From the NCBI GenBank assembly GCA_964036195.1, contig OZ038460.1, forward strand, positions 12,155,504 to 12,219,503: DNA of 64,000 bases. The letters run 5' to 3'. Source of the stretch: Sphaerolaimus hirsutus (Eukaryota; Nematoda; Chromadorea; Monhysterida; Sphaerolaimidae). A model generated the notes under the pieces. That model had not been told where the DNA came from. It ran no database searches and was given only the letters and a program-made list of their open reading frames with translations. The position numbers were made by a program, and so were the translations under genes. Below, in pieces: positions 25,106 through 36,600 of the stretch (positions are counted from its first letter, which is position 1; every line of letters begins with the position of its first letter).

Positions 25106-25811
25106 TAAAATGTTTCAAGCACTGTTGAATTATTTTGGTGGGTTGAGCATTATATATAGGTATTCTAGGTTGCCACTGATTTTTGCCCAAATATACTGAG
25201 GTAAAAACTGTGGGCCAAAATGAAACCTACAAAAACATGTTTCACCATTCTTGGGATGGGGCCTCAGCAGCCAAGGCATGACACTATGCCCAAACAGGTG
25301 CAACCATCACTCACTCACTACTTTTTTCTTGAGCAAGATGATTTTTTTGGAAAAACTGCTGCATCTCCATGTGTATTTGCACTTAGTTATACACCTTGTG
25401 ATAGATACACTACACCAAGCTGTATATGTGTTGTTCAATACAATACCAGATGATTTTATTACCTGATCCGCAACAATTCTATTACCCGATACCCGACAAT
25501 TTTATTACCCGATACCCAACATTTTGACTTGAAAACCTGACCCGATACCCGACCTCAATACCCGAACCCAAACCCGATACCCGACATTTTGACCTGAAAA
25601 CCTGACCCGATACCCGATCTCAATACCCGAACCCGAACCCAATACCCGCAATTTTTTTGGAACCGATACCGGATACCCGACCCGAAATTTTTAGGACCCG
25701 ATACCCGATACCCGAACCCGAAAATTTTGAAATTCCCAACCCTACCTACTGGAACGCTCAATGATTTAATTATGGTTTTTATCTGACTGTGGACTCTGCA
25801 GCAGTTACAAC

Positions 25812-26675
25812 TAGTGATGAAAAACGCCAGACAAAAGGGCGCCATGGCGCCATTCCGAATATCCCAGGGCGCCACGGAAAAACGGCGCCAAGCGCCAAGG
25901 GCGCCATGGCGCCATTCAGAAACAGAGCGCCAGGCACCAGGGGCGCCACGGGAACAGGGCGCCAAGCGCCAATGGTGCCATGGCGCGGCGCCCTTTGGCG
26001 GCTTGAAATGGCGCCAGCGCCACAGAGTGACAAATACCTATGGTAAAATGTACAAAGAAATCTGTGAAAACTTTCAAATCGTGAAGAGCAAAATCAGTCA
26101 ACTTCCGATATGTTAAACTGTTCAGCCATTTTGTGTTTATTTGAGGAGATATGATAGTTTAATTAACGGATTGGTGCATCAGATGCTTCCCTAGAATGCA
26201 TGTATATTTGATAAATGACGTGACATGATGAATAATGTCCTGGCACTCGGCAGCAGAAGGAATGAATTGTGTTAAGAGAAATTGTTTTCTCCTTCGATTT
26301 CACTTGAATGTTCACAGCTGGTGACATCTTAGTAGTAGATATAAATATCCATGTTATCATCCTTCCCCATGTTTAAAAAGGATTACTTTTTATAACATTT
26401 TATGTGTAAAACAGGTTCCAAAATTATCTACAGGATGAAATATCCATACCACTGCTGGCACCCTTTTGGCGCCCCTCAGAGACAGCGCGCCAGGCGCCAA
26501 GGGCGCCAGAGGAAATGGGCGCCAAGCGCCAAGGGCGCCATGGCGCCATCCGAAAGAAGAGCGCCAGGCGCCAAGGGCGCCACAGAAAAAGGGCGCCAAG
26601 CGCCAATGGCGCCATGGCGCGGCGTCCCATGGCGCCCTCAAATGGCGCCAGCGCCATGGCGCCATTCCATCACTA
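25812..26675. mobile_element. hAT-like MITE, TAGTGATG family, with GCGCCAAGGGCGCC arrays
   Basis: Ends TAGTGATGAAAAA and TTCCATCACTA with a perfect 8-bp duplication GTTACAAC. Arrays of GGCGCCAAGCGCCA-type units lie at both ends (25830-26030 and 26460-26665) around an AT-rich centre. Confidence 0.88.
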
Positions 26676-28115
26676 GTTACAACCGTTTCACAACTCTGTA
26701 CTGTACTTCAATGTTCCGTACTGTAGTGCAAATGCACGCATCACAACTTCAATACTTTTTGTGCAAACATAATGCAAAAATTTATAATATGTAAAATAAA
26801 CATACCAAAATACCATTAACGATGGAAAAAAATCGAAAATATAAAAACTCTTTCGAATTCTTGGATATTTTGAATTTTTGTTCCACCATGAGAACAACAC
26901 TTTAACATTTATTCAAAAAACAATCGAAAAATTTTTGTTGTCTTTTTGAATGAGAGTGCATGAAAAACCAAACTTGAATTTCACAAGGATATACTCCAGG
27001 CAAAACGTTTTGCCAATTTGCAAAATTTCAACACTTTTTTCCTGAGGGTTTGCCATCGTACATGAAATTTGCTGATAACAGGTTCCACCAGGTTTTCTAT
27101 GTTAAAAAGTAGGTATGTTTTATCGGTCTTGACGGAGGCGTTCAGTTCAAAAAGAACCTTCAGTTCAGTGTTTCTGTCATAATTCGTTGATTACAAATTT
27201 CACAAATTCATGTTTAAATTTCGCCGTTATAAATAAACATCGATGTTCGAGTTTTCGAAATGCAGCGCCCATGGGTTTTATCGGTTGCTAATATTTTCGA
27301 AATGGGCATGCGTCCAATAAATACCGTATTTCCAGTAATTGTACCTGAATCCGTAGTGAAAAGTCCATCGACTTTGTGCTTTTGATGTCAATCTTCAGAA
27401 AAGCCCATACCGTATTACCTCGAATTATCCCCCCTTGAATTAACCCCGCCCTCGAATTATCCCACCTCAAAATGGGCTGGGGAAATAATAACCCCCATAG
27501 AAATTACAATAAAATGTTGGCAAAATACTATAAAATAAAAAAAACAGAAGGTTGAGCTGAATATTGAGACTGAGTCAAAAAACGGAAAAAAGACATGAAA
27601 AAAGGTAATTAGAGCCGGAAAACGGAAACTGGGCAGAAAAAGAAACGGAAAAATCTTAGCGGCTGGAGAATGAAGATGGAAAGCGAAAAGTTGTGCCTGT
27701 GGAAAATGGAAAGTTGACACCCTAGTTGCTGCAGTGACCAATAAGCGATGACTTGGTTGTCGTCGGGATACCTCACTGCCCTTGAACTGTCTGAATGACT
27801 TTCAACTAATTACTTTTCGACACGCCAAGGTGTAGTTGATTGAATTTACTACGAGTTTTTGTAGCTATTTTTCACGCCTCACCTTGGCGCCGCCGTGCTG
27901 CAAACACACCTTCTCGACTTTATGGATTTGGCGCTTATCCATATACGGAGTCAAACTCTTCAACTGCAGTATACATGATTTCTTTAAGTTATTTTTAGCG
28001 ATTCGTGGTCAAGTGATAGAAAGCAATTTATACTTTTTCTTTGTAAAGCACTTTATAGGTAGATACAGTCGTGTAAACACTGTGAGGATACTCAATGTAC
28101 ATGCGTACTCAAGAT
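26676..28115. other. Unassigned spacer with transposon remnants
   Basis: A worn TA-type MITE end (CCGTATTACCTCGAATTATC) is at about 27410, and a truncated copy of the GGAAAACGG family ends GTTGACACCCTAG near 27725. No gene is recognised. Confidence 0.45.
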
Positions 28116-30160
28116 TAGTGATGGAAAAAGCGCCAGGCTTTCGGCGCCAAGCGCCAAAAGCGCCATGGCGCTTTTCTGACCCCGTCGCCAAGCGCCAATG
28201 GCGCCAGAGCAAAATGGCGCCAAGCGCCAAAAGCGCCATGGCGCTTTTCTGAACCTCAGCGCCAAGCGCCAATGGCGCCAGAGGGTAATGGCGCCAAGCG
28301 CCAATAGCGCCAGCGCCAAAAAAATTGTTCTACAATTTGATGGTAGAAAAATGAGTGCATAACTGTGAGTGACGTACCGCTGAAATCATAGTAGTCTATT
28401 GAACTTTATTGCCTTGAACTAAATCGGGGCAAAATTTTTCAAATAATCACTCTGGAGCAGGGTTGGCAAAATCTCAGAAAAAAATAAAAATAAAATAAAA
28501 ATAAAATGGAATATTCAAGAATAAAATAAAATAAAATAAAATGGAAAATTTAAGAATAAAAATAAAAATTGTATAAAAATTCAAATTTTTGTAAAAATTT
28601 TGTAAAATTGTATAAAAATTCGTATTTTTTGTAAAATTGTATAAAAATTCATATTTTTTGTAAAATTTTATCGTGTTGCTTGAGTTTCTACCTGTTTATT
28701 CATGGATCTGGGAGCAGTCCCAAGTGTAAAGTGTCAAATGTCATGTAAAATGTGATGCAAAGTGTCAATTGTCATGACAAATGTAAGGTAAAGTGTCATG
28801 ACATGTAAAAACTAAAGTATCAATTGTCAAGCAAATTGTGTCCAAATCTTATGTTTTATATCTAAATCTTATGTTTTGTATCCAAATTATGTTGTTGTTG
28901 AATCCAAATCTTATGTGAACATTTGGATACAAAAACATAAGATTTGGGTACAAAACATACTATGGATACAATAACACAAGATTTGGATACACAATTTACA
29001 CTTTGCATGACATTTGTCATGACAATTGCCACTTTGCTTGAAATTTGACATGACACTTGACATTTTGCATGACAATTGACAGTTTACTATACATTTGTCA
29101 TGACAATTGACAAATTGCATTACATTTTACAAATGTGCCCAGCACACTCCACCAGTCCTTCTACTGAAAATGCAAACCATTCTCATCAATAATTGAAACT
29201 TTACACTTGCAGCTAGCTAACAATACATACTGCATGCAACTTTTGAAAAGTAAGGGAAAAATTTGTCACAGGTTTTTCATCTATAGGTCTAATTATAACA
29301 TTTTTCTGGCCTTGCATGCATTATTCTGATTTTTTTGTAAAATTTTTGTACAATTTTTGTAAAATTTTTGTAAAATGTGTCATTTTATTTTATTAATGAC
29401 TTTTGGGAATAAAATAAAATAAAATAAAATGAAATAAGAATAAAATAAAAATAAAATAAAATTTTTATACAATTTTTATACAATTTTACTAAAATGAATT
29501 TTTATAAAACCAACCCTGCTCTGGAGAGATACATATCTGGTCGATTTGGTGTGGGGGGTGGGTGGCTCGAGGGATAGTAGCCTAAAATTTAGCCTCAGGT
29601 TAGATAGATACATAGCTGAACGGCCCGGGAATAGAGAGATAGCTGGAGCATTTGTTGGGGGGTAACCCCCCCCCCCCCCCCTCCAACCCCCGCCAGACTG
29701 AACCCCTGATTAAACCCCGCCAGACTGAACCCCTGAGAAAAAATTAGGAGCAAAGCACAAAAGGGGATTTACCGCGATTTTAACACCTCTGCTTTTATTC
29801 AATGTATGCATCTATTTATATAAAGTCTACCATAATATTAATCAATATTTATTCAGTTGCCTCAAAATTGATCAACTGCGGTGTCGATTTCACCATATTA
29901 TAACAATTTTTTCATTATCATGGTTGGCGCTTTTTTGGCGCCATTTAAAATGCCGGCGCCAGGCGCCAATAGCGCCACCAGAAAATGGCGCCAAGCGCCA
30001 AAAGCGCCATGGCGCTTTCTCAGACCCTAGCGCCAAGCGCCAATGGCGCCAGAGCGTTTTAGCGCCAGAGCGTTTTAGCGCCACGCGCCAAAAGCGCCAT
30101 GGCGCTTTTTGCTTTGGCGCTAGCGCCAGGCGCCAGCGCCATGGCGCTTTTCCATCACTA
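28116..30160. mobile_element. hAT-like element, TAGTGATG family, with AAAAGCGCCATGGCGC arrays
   Basis: Ends TAGTGATGGAAAA and TTTTCCATCACTA with a perfect 8-bp duplication CTCAAGAT. GCGCC arrays lie at 28126-28320 and 29930-30150. Inside are a remnant of the CAGGGGTC/GATAGATAG family and, within that, the 1061-bp element at 28458-29518. Confidence 0.88.
28458..29518 (+). mobile_element. 1061-bp hAT-like non-autonomous element, copy 1
   Basis: Ends CAGGGTTGGCAAAAT and ATAAAACCAACCCTG with a perfect 8-bp duplication CTCTGGAG, which fits the nTnnnnAn pattern of hAT targets. Subterminal AATAAAATAAAA arrays and an inner palindrome of TGTCATGACAAATG units are present. Copy 2 at 37910-38970 has the same length in opposite orientation. 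Confidence 0.92.
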
Positions 30161-30472
30161 CTCAAGATACTCAATGTACACCGCATACGTGCAAATGCCA
30201 TTTCAGGAATATTCGACATTATTCTCAATAGCTCAAATTCAACAAATAAATCGGTGGAAATTCTTGTCTACCTCTAGAAATAAGTGATCATTCAAATGCT
30301 TTACTGACAATAATGTTCTACTGACACTCAAATTCTCTACTGACGAAATCTGACAAAGGAAACATCGTTTTCAATAAGAAATCTGGTAATCACTGCTGCT
30401 CCTCACTTTTCTTTTTCATACACCGCGAAAAGATGGGCCCTGCGTCGGTTCATCACATTCGTCATTAGATAG

Positions 30473-30666
30473 GTATACTCAGCTGACCGCAAAGTATGTG
30501 CTGAATCCTACCACAATTTTACGAATAAAATCTTGTTATAAATGTCGTAATTAGTTATTGCACTTTGAAAACGAAATATTGTGATGAAAAACTGCATAAT
30601 TTTTGGTTCGTTATTCAGATGGGTTATGGTAGGTTTCCACACTAAGTGTGATGTCCGCCGAGTATA
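30473..30666. mobile_element. MITE, TATACTCGGCGGACC family (copy 2)
   Basis: Left end GTATACTCAGCTGACCGCA, right end GATGTCCGCCGAGTATAT. It lies just beyond the 3' end of the SLC22-like gene A. Confidence 0.6.
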
Positions 30667-30690
30667 TGCGATTTAACCCACCGCTTACAT

Positions 30691-33600
30691 TTATGTGAAA
30701 AGCAATGAAAAATAATCGTCTGTCCGACCTGGATCGATCTGGTCCATATCATCAGGCAAATCCTTGCCGCTTGTCTCTGGGAGAAACACGACCAGTGCGC
30801 TGGCGAGCAGCGAGCTGCAGCCGAACACCAACGAGGGCAATGCCGCGTTGTAGGCTGCCTGGGAGGGATAGTTGATGAAGGTGGATTTACTGCATAACGA
30901 CAAATAAAATGTGAAATGACAATAACACGTCACCGAAAAATTCGTTATTTTCATGTTTTCATGTTTTTTATTCAAAATTCATGTTCAATACTCAATTTGT
31001 CACAAAACTTCATTATGCTGAATTGATGATGTTCAATTTGAATTTGAATGAAAAATGTTGGATGAAAAATGTTGGATGAAAAATGCTCCGCCGACAAATC
31101 AATTTCAAGCTTAGGCCCTAAAATAAATGTGTCGATGATCACCACGTTGTTGACCTCGATGGCATTGCATGCAAATGACCGACGACAAATTTATTTTAGG
31201 GCGTCAACGTGAAATTGGTTTGTCGGCGGTGCATTTTTCACCCAACGGTTTTCATTCAAATTCAAATTTAAAATCTCGCACATGATAAATTTCTGTGGAA
31301 AATTGAGTATTGATTAGGGTGTCAAAAAATGGAAACGGAAAACGGAAAGGTAAAATTTTTTCACTTTACGGAAAACGGAAAATGGAAAGGTAAAAAAAAA
31401 ATTTCTGCCGGAAAACGGAAAACGGAAAGGTAAAAAAATTTCACTCAGCGGAAAACGGAAAACGGAAAGGTAAAAAAAAATTGTCAGCCGGAAAACGGAA
31501 AACGGAAAAATGAAATGCCGGAAAACGGAAAACGGAAAGCAAAATTTTCACGGAAACGGAAAAAATAAAGTGAAATTAGCACGGTAATAGACAAATTTGC
31601 AGGAGGAAAACCTGCATGCAGGTTTGCCTGTTTGGCTTTGATTGTGGTAGCTGTACATTCTGCAACTAGGATCATGCCTGTAACTTCACTTGTAGTTCAA
31701 GCTTAACTGAACCAACAAAAAATCATCAAAAAGTAGCCATAGTGGCCATAGGAAAGGAAACACTATGACAATTTCACAGTCTAGAAGCAGTGGGAATCAC
31801 TGATGACCCCTATGCAATTGATGACAACATTGCAGAGGAGATGATAATAAATAGCATAAAATTCAACAACAACAAACGATACTATATTGACTGGCCGTAT
31901 AAAGAGAGTATCAGTGACCTGCAGAAAAGCAGAAACCTTGGTGCGGTTTAATTCACTGATAAGAAGATTCAACAAAGATCCAAACCTATTCTAACAATAC
32001 CGGAAAGTTTCGGACGACCAACTAGAAAAGGGAATAATTGAGATATGTGATGACAAAACAGACAACAAGGGGATTCATTACCTGCCACACCAGCCAGTAA
32101 TCACTCCGGGCAAATCGACATCATGCAGAATTGTGTACGATGGGTCGGCAGGTAAGCCCAGTTTCAACGAGTGCCTTTTTAGAGGACCAATTACAACACC
32201 ATTAGCACTGGGCCTACTCCTGAGGTTCAGGGCAGGCAATCTAGCATTAATTGCCGATATTGAAAAGGAATTGTTGCAAATAGGATTGCATGACCAAGCT
32301 AGAGACTACACACAATTTTTCTGGCTGAAAGATGCCTCAAAACCAGTAACTGAAAATAACTTAATAGTACTTTGTTTTAAACGCGTACTGTTTGGACTTG
32401 TCTGCAGCCCAGCAATTTTGGGAGCAGTCATAAAACACCATTTAAATGTGACAATAAACAACATGAATGAATCTGAAGAAAATGAAGGGGAACGAAACTA
32501 GTTGGCGATGATAATAAACAACATTTATGTTGATAACTTCATCATGAGTGTCACGAATGAAGTTGAAGCTTTAGAACTATATTACAAAGTCAAAGCTTTA
32601 TTTAACCAATGTTCTATGAACATGAGGGAATGGCTGTCAAACTCCAGATCAGTCATGAATGAAATAGCAGAAAACGACAGGAGTCCAAAGGTGAATAAAA
32701 TTGTCGCAGTAATGGGCATGAAATAAAATCACCTGAACAAACATGCTGGCAATATCAACACCAAAATTGCAAATTGACAGCATCACAACACCAACCAGAT
32801 GAAACTTGAATAAATTATTGGTGTCAGCATATGACCCAATTGGGTTCACAGCACCTGTTTCACTGACCCTGAAATCCCAGTTGTCAATGCTGCTCCAAGA
32901 GACAAAAACAACACAATGGGATGAGCCAATTGAAGATAAATACAGATTGGAAAAACAATGGAAAAATGTCAGAAAACTGAAAATTGAGCCAGAAAATGGA
33001 AAAATGGCCTGGTAAAACGGAAACGGAAAGGTAAACATTTTTCAACCGGAAAACGGAAAAATGGGCCGGAAAAACGGAAACGGAAAGGTAAAAAATTTTC
33101 AGCTGCCGGAAAACGGAAAACGGAAAGGTAAAAATTTTTTGGCTGCCGGAAAACGGAAAACGGAAAACGGAAAGGTAAAATTTTTTCGGATGCCGGAAAA
33201 TGGAAAATGGAAAGGTAAAAAATTTTCCTGCGGAAAGGCGGAAACGGAAAACGGAAACGGAAATTTGACACCCTAGTATTTGAACTTTGATTTGACACCC
33301 ATATTGATTGAACATGATTTTTGAAATTTTGAAAACATGAAAATGATGAATTTTCCGGTGACGTGTTTTTTTGTCTTTTCACACTCTATTTAACATTTTG
33401 CTGTAAATCCACCTAATAAATACAAATAGCTGCCAAGAAACACAAACTGCAAGCGGACCATGGTCCTGACGAAGGGCGACAGCACGCCGCCGAGCCTGGC
33501 GACCACGTTGCACGCGCCCACGCCCGCCGACCGCACCACCGTGGGGAACAGCTCGGCGCCGTACAGCCACACCGCGTTGAACGAGCTGATGATGCAGAAT

Positions 33601-36600
33601 TTGCCCAGCAGCCACACGCACGTCGATGCCACTGTGCCCGGCTGCGAGTGCGAGTAGAGAAAGTGTAAAGTGACCAAAAATAAAAACCATTTTATAAACA
33701 ATGAACCGGGGGCCAGTTCCGCGAAATGAGAAGTGAGAAGTGTAATGGCAAAGGCGAAGTAAAAGCGCATAGGCGAAGTGAAATGGCAAGTGAATTGGCA
33801 AAAGCGAAGTAAAAAAATAAAAGTAAAAAGTAATTTCCCTTCGCTTTTGCCAATTTCATCTCTACACACTTGCCATTTCACTTCGCCTTTGCCATTTCAT
33901 ATCTCACTTCTCATTTTGCGGAACTGGCCCCAGGTTGCCAAAAACTGTTGGACAAAAGAAGTTCGCACCTCGATATAAATAAGTGAAAGTAGAGACACGC
34001 CGGCGATGAAATGGAATATTAGGACTACCAAACGGCGCCCAATTCTGCGAGCAGAAAAATTACAGGAATTGAAATTGTTGTCTCATTTCATCGGAAATAC
34101 AACTAAAACAGACACCCTGAGCAGTACAGTCAAAAGCACAGCACTGGGAAGTTCCACTACACCAGACAGCATGTAATTGAGGTATTTGTCTCCTGCTAAT
34201 GAGGTGCTGAACAAGGATAGGCCGTAATAAACAAAGGTGTTGCATCCCCTGAAAAATTATGAATAAATGTGAAATACCAAACAAATGTTGACTGTTTCAT
34301 ACCGTACCGTATTTCCTCGAAATACCCCCCGGGGGGTGATTGTTTCATAGTGGTCCCGAGAGGGGGGGGGTCAAACGAGGGGGGCGGGGAATTTCGAGGG
34401 GGGGGTTATTATTTCACAAGAAAATTTTTGAAAACCAAGTACGAAATTGTCGTCTGAAACGTACTCAGACGTCGAAAAATGCAACAAAAACCGCCATTTA
34501 TAAGGTTCTGTAGACTAATATTAGTATGTAGATGGTATGTACACTGTTCTAACGTGATTCCGACATTGTTTTAACGTGTGTTCTGCTCTACGCAGAACAC
34601 AAACTGCCATATTTGTGATGTACGTTCTCTTTACACTCAATTTGGGGGGGGGGTATTTCGAGGGGGGGGGTGATTGTTTCATAGTGGTCTCGAGAGGGGG
34701 GGGGTCAAACGAGGGGGGGGGGGGGTATTTCGAGGGGGGGGTATTTCGAGGAAATACGGTATTTGCTCGAAATACCTCCCCCCCCCGGGGGTGATATTTT
34801 CGTAGCGTAAATTTTGAGGGGAGGGTGTTAAACGAGGAGCGTATTGTTTCGTCAGAAATTTTCGTGAAGTTCATAGTAAAGAATATGCTTTCAAGTACCC
34901 AAATCTCAAGACAGGTAATAAATTTGTCCGAATATGATATAAATATTTGGACATATCAACGTACATACATCGCTATACAAGCTGGTATATGTGTAGCTGC
35001 GATGCAAACTCCTGTACATTCCATACATGATGTACATCATTCCAGACGGGGGTATTTCGAGGGGGTTTATCAATTCATAGCAGCCATTTTGAGGAGGGTT
35101 TCGAGGGGGGGTATTTCCAGTATTCACGGTAGTTCATGTTCTACATCATCTTCACGTACCAAAGGTAAGCCATGAATATGGTTTGTATTGACAACACAGG
35201 ATTCGTAAATATGTGAAGCACGTTGTAATTCTTTTGAGATTGTTCCTCTGTCTTCTCGCCCTCTGACATGGACTGAAGGCACTCGGTCAAGTTAAATCGT
35301 GTCTGGATGATTGTCAAAGTACTGAATAGTGTAAAACAGTGTAGTGTTTAAATTTTGGCAGTTTTAACAAAATTGCGTGAAAACGAATTTCAAAGTGAGG
35401 GAAAGTAATTTTTTGTTACTTTGTGTTGAGGTAGAGCAGAATTATTTACGCTCAATATTGGGGCGTCACACGCTAAATAGTTGACCATTATAAAATACTC
35501 GACCATTTTGGAAAACTGTTTAATATAACAGCACAAAACACTGATACATAGTAGTACAGTGTTTCGTACTGTTTTGTGCAAACAGTTTATCAAAATAGTA
35601 CAGCATTTTATAATGTTAAACTAGTATGCGCGGGCACAATGTGTACACAATTCGCTGTCGGTAAAACACCTTGTTCACTTTGGCCGCCCGGTCGAACCAC
35701 TGCGTGGCCTGGTCGATCTTGCCCGTAGCGGCCAGCCAGTGCACGCTCTCGGGCAGCAACCAGAAGTAGGGCAGCACGAGCGCAGTCGACGCGGCGCACG
35801 CGAGCATGAACGGCCGCCAGTTGGGCAGCGCCATGGCGATCTGCGGCACGCAAGCGCTGCACGTGATGCTTGTTCGCGGGGACGTAGGCTCCCTAGGCAT
35901 GTACACCCGCTCGGCATGTAAACCCGCTCGGCATGTAGACCCGTTGCAGGGGTCTCCAATTGGGGGGGGGGGCTGCCCCCCTAAATCGGCCAGCTATCTA
36001 TCTATCCCGGAAGCCACCTCAGCTATCTATCTATCCCGAAGCGAATTTTTGGACTATGTTCCCCGAGCCCCCACCCCCGAAATCGTTCAGCAATCTATCT
36101 ATTTATGTAGAGCAACACTTGGAGCTATTTTTCCCAAATTACACTCCAAATTGTGTTTTCCTGTTTCATTTTGTAAATTTTCACTTTAAAATCGATATTT
36201 TGTGATGTACACATGGTTATATACCTATTTTAGCTATATTATCCCTACATGCTGAGCGGGTTTACATGTCTGCAGGCACAGGACCGTTCGCGGGCACCAC
36301 TCAGTGCGCGCTGCTGACCAGCCCGGTGATGCAGTAGCCGGACACCCAGAACAGCGCCATCGCCAACGGCGCGTAGTGGCGCAGCGGCAGCGCGACGCAT
36401 TCGCACGCCAGCACGTAACCGATGACGCCCTGGCCCTGCGACCGAAAAATTCAGCCCGAATATTTACGATGTTTTAAGCACACTAAATGCTCAGCACAAA
36501 GTTCTACCAAAACTCAAAACTGACAGCAATGGCAAATCCGGTGACGATCCGGAACAGAACATAGAGCGGGTAGTTGGGCGCCAGTGCGGCCCCGAACGAT

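Larger units (their letters stand above)
22401..25744. mobile_element. hAT-like element, TAGGGTTGGGAA family, with CCCGATACCCGA arrays
   Basis: Ends TAGGGTTGGGAA and TTCCCAACCCTA are flanked by a perfect 8-bp duplication CCTACTGG. Both ends carry subterminal arrays of CCCGATACCCGACC-type units. The 3.3-kb length comes from two further elements nested inside. No transposase frame was seen. Confidence 0.88.

Noticed and set aside
25555-26794. Several overlapping ORFs of 80-136 codons rich in Ala, Trp and Arg
   Set aside because: They are translations of GCGCC and CCCGATACC arrays inside hAT-like elements, open on both strands because of repeat composition.
28862-29120. ORFs rich in Cys, Lys and His repeated identically near 38308-38566
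   Set aside because: They come from TGTCATGACA palindromic units in the 1061-bp non-autonomous element; there is no domain and the same frames arise in both copies by identity of the DNA.
32649-33382. Phe/Arg/Pro-rich minus-strand ORFs up to 143 codons
   Set aside because: They are antisense translations of the GGAAAACGGAAAGG arrays and the BEL/Pao fragment.
35608-35959. Three overlapping minus-strand ORFs as separate proteins
   Set aside because: Only one frame carries the SLC22 exon 7 sequence (LPNWRPF to AKVNK); the other two are shadows of this GC-rich exon.
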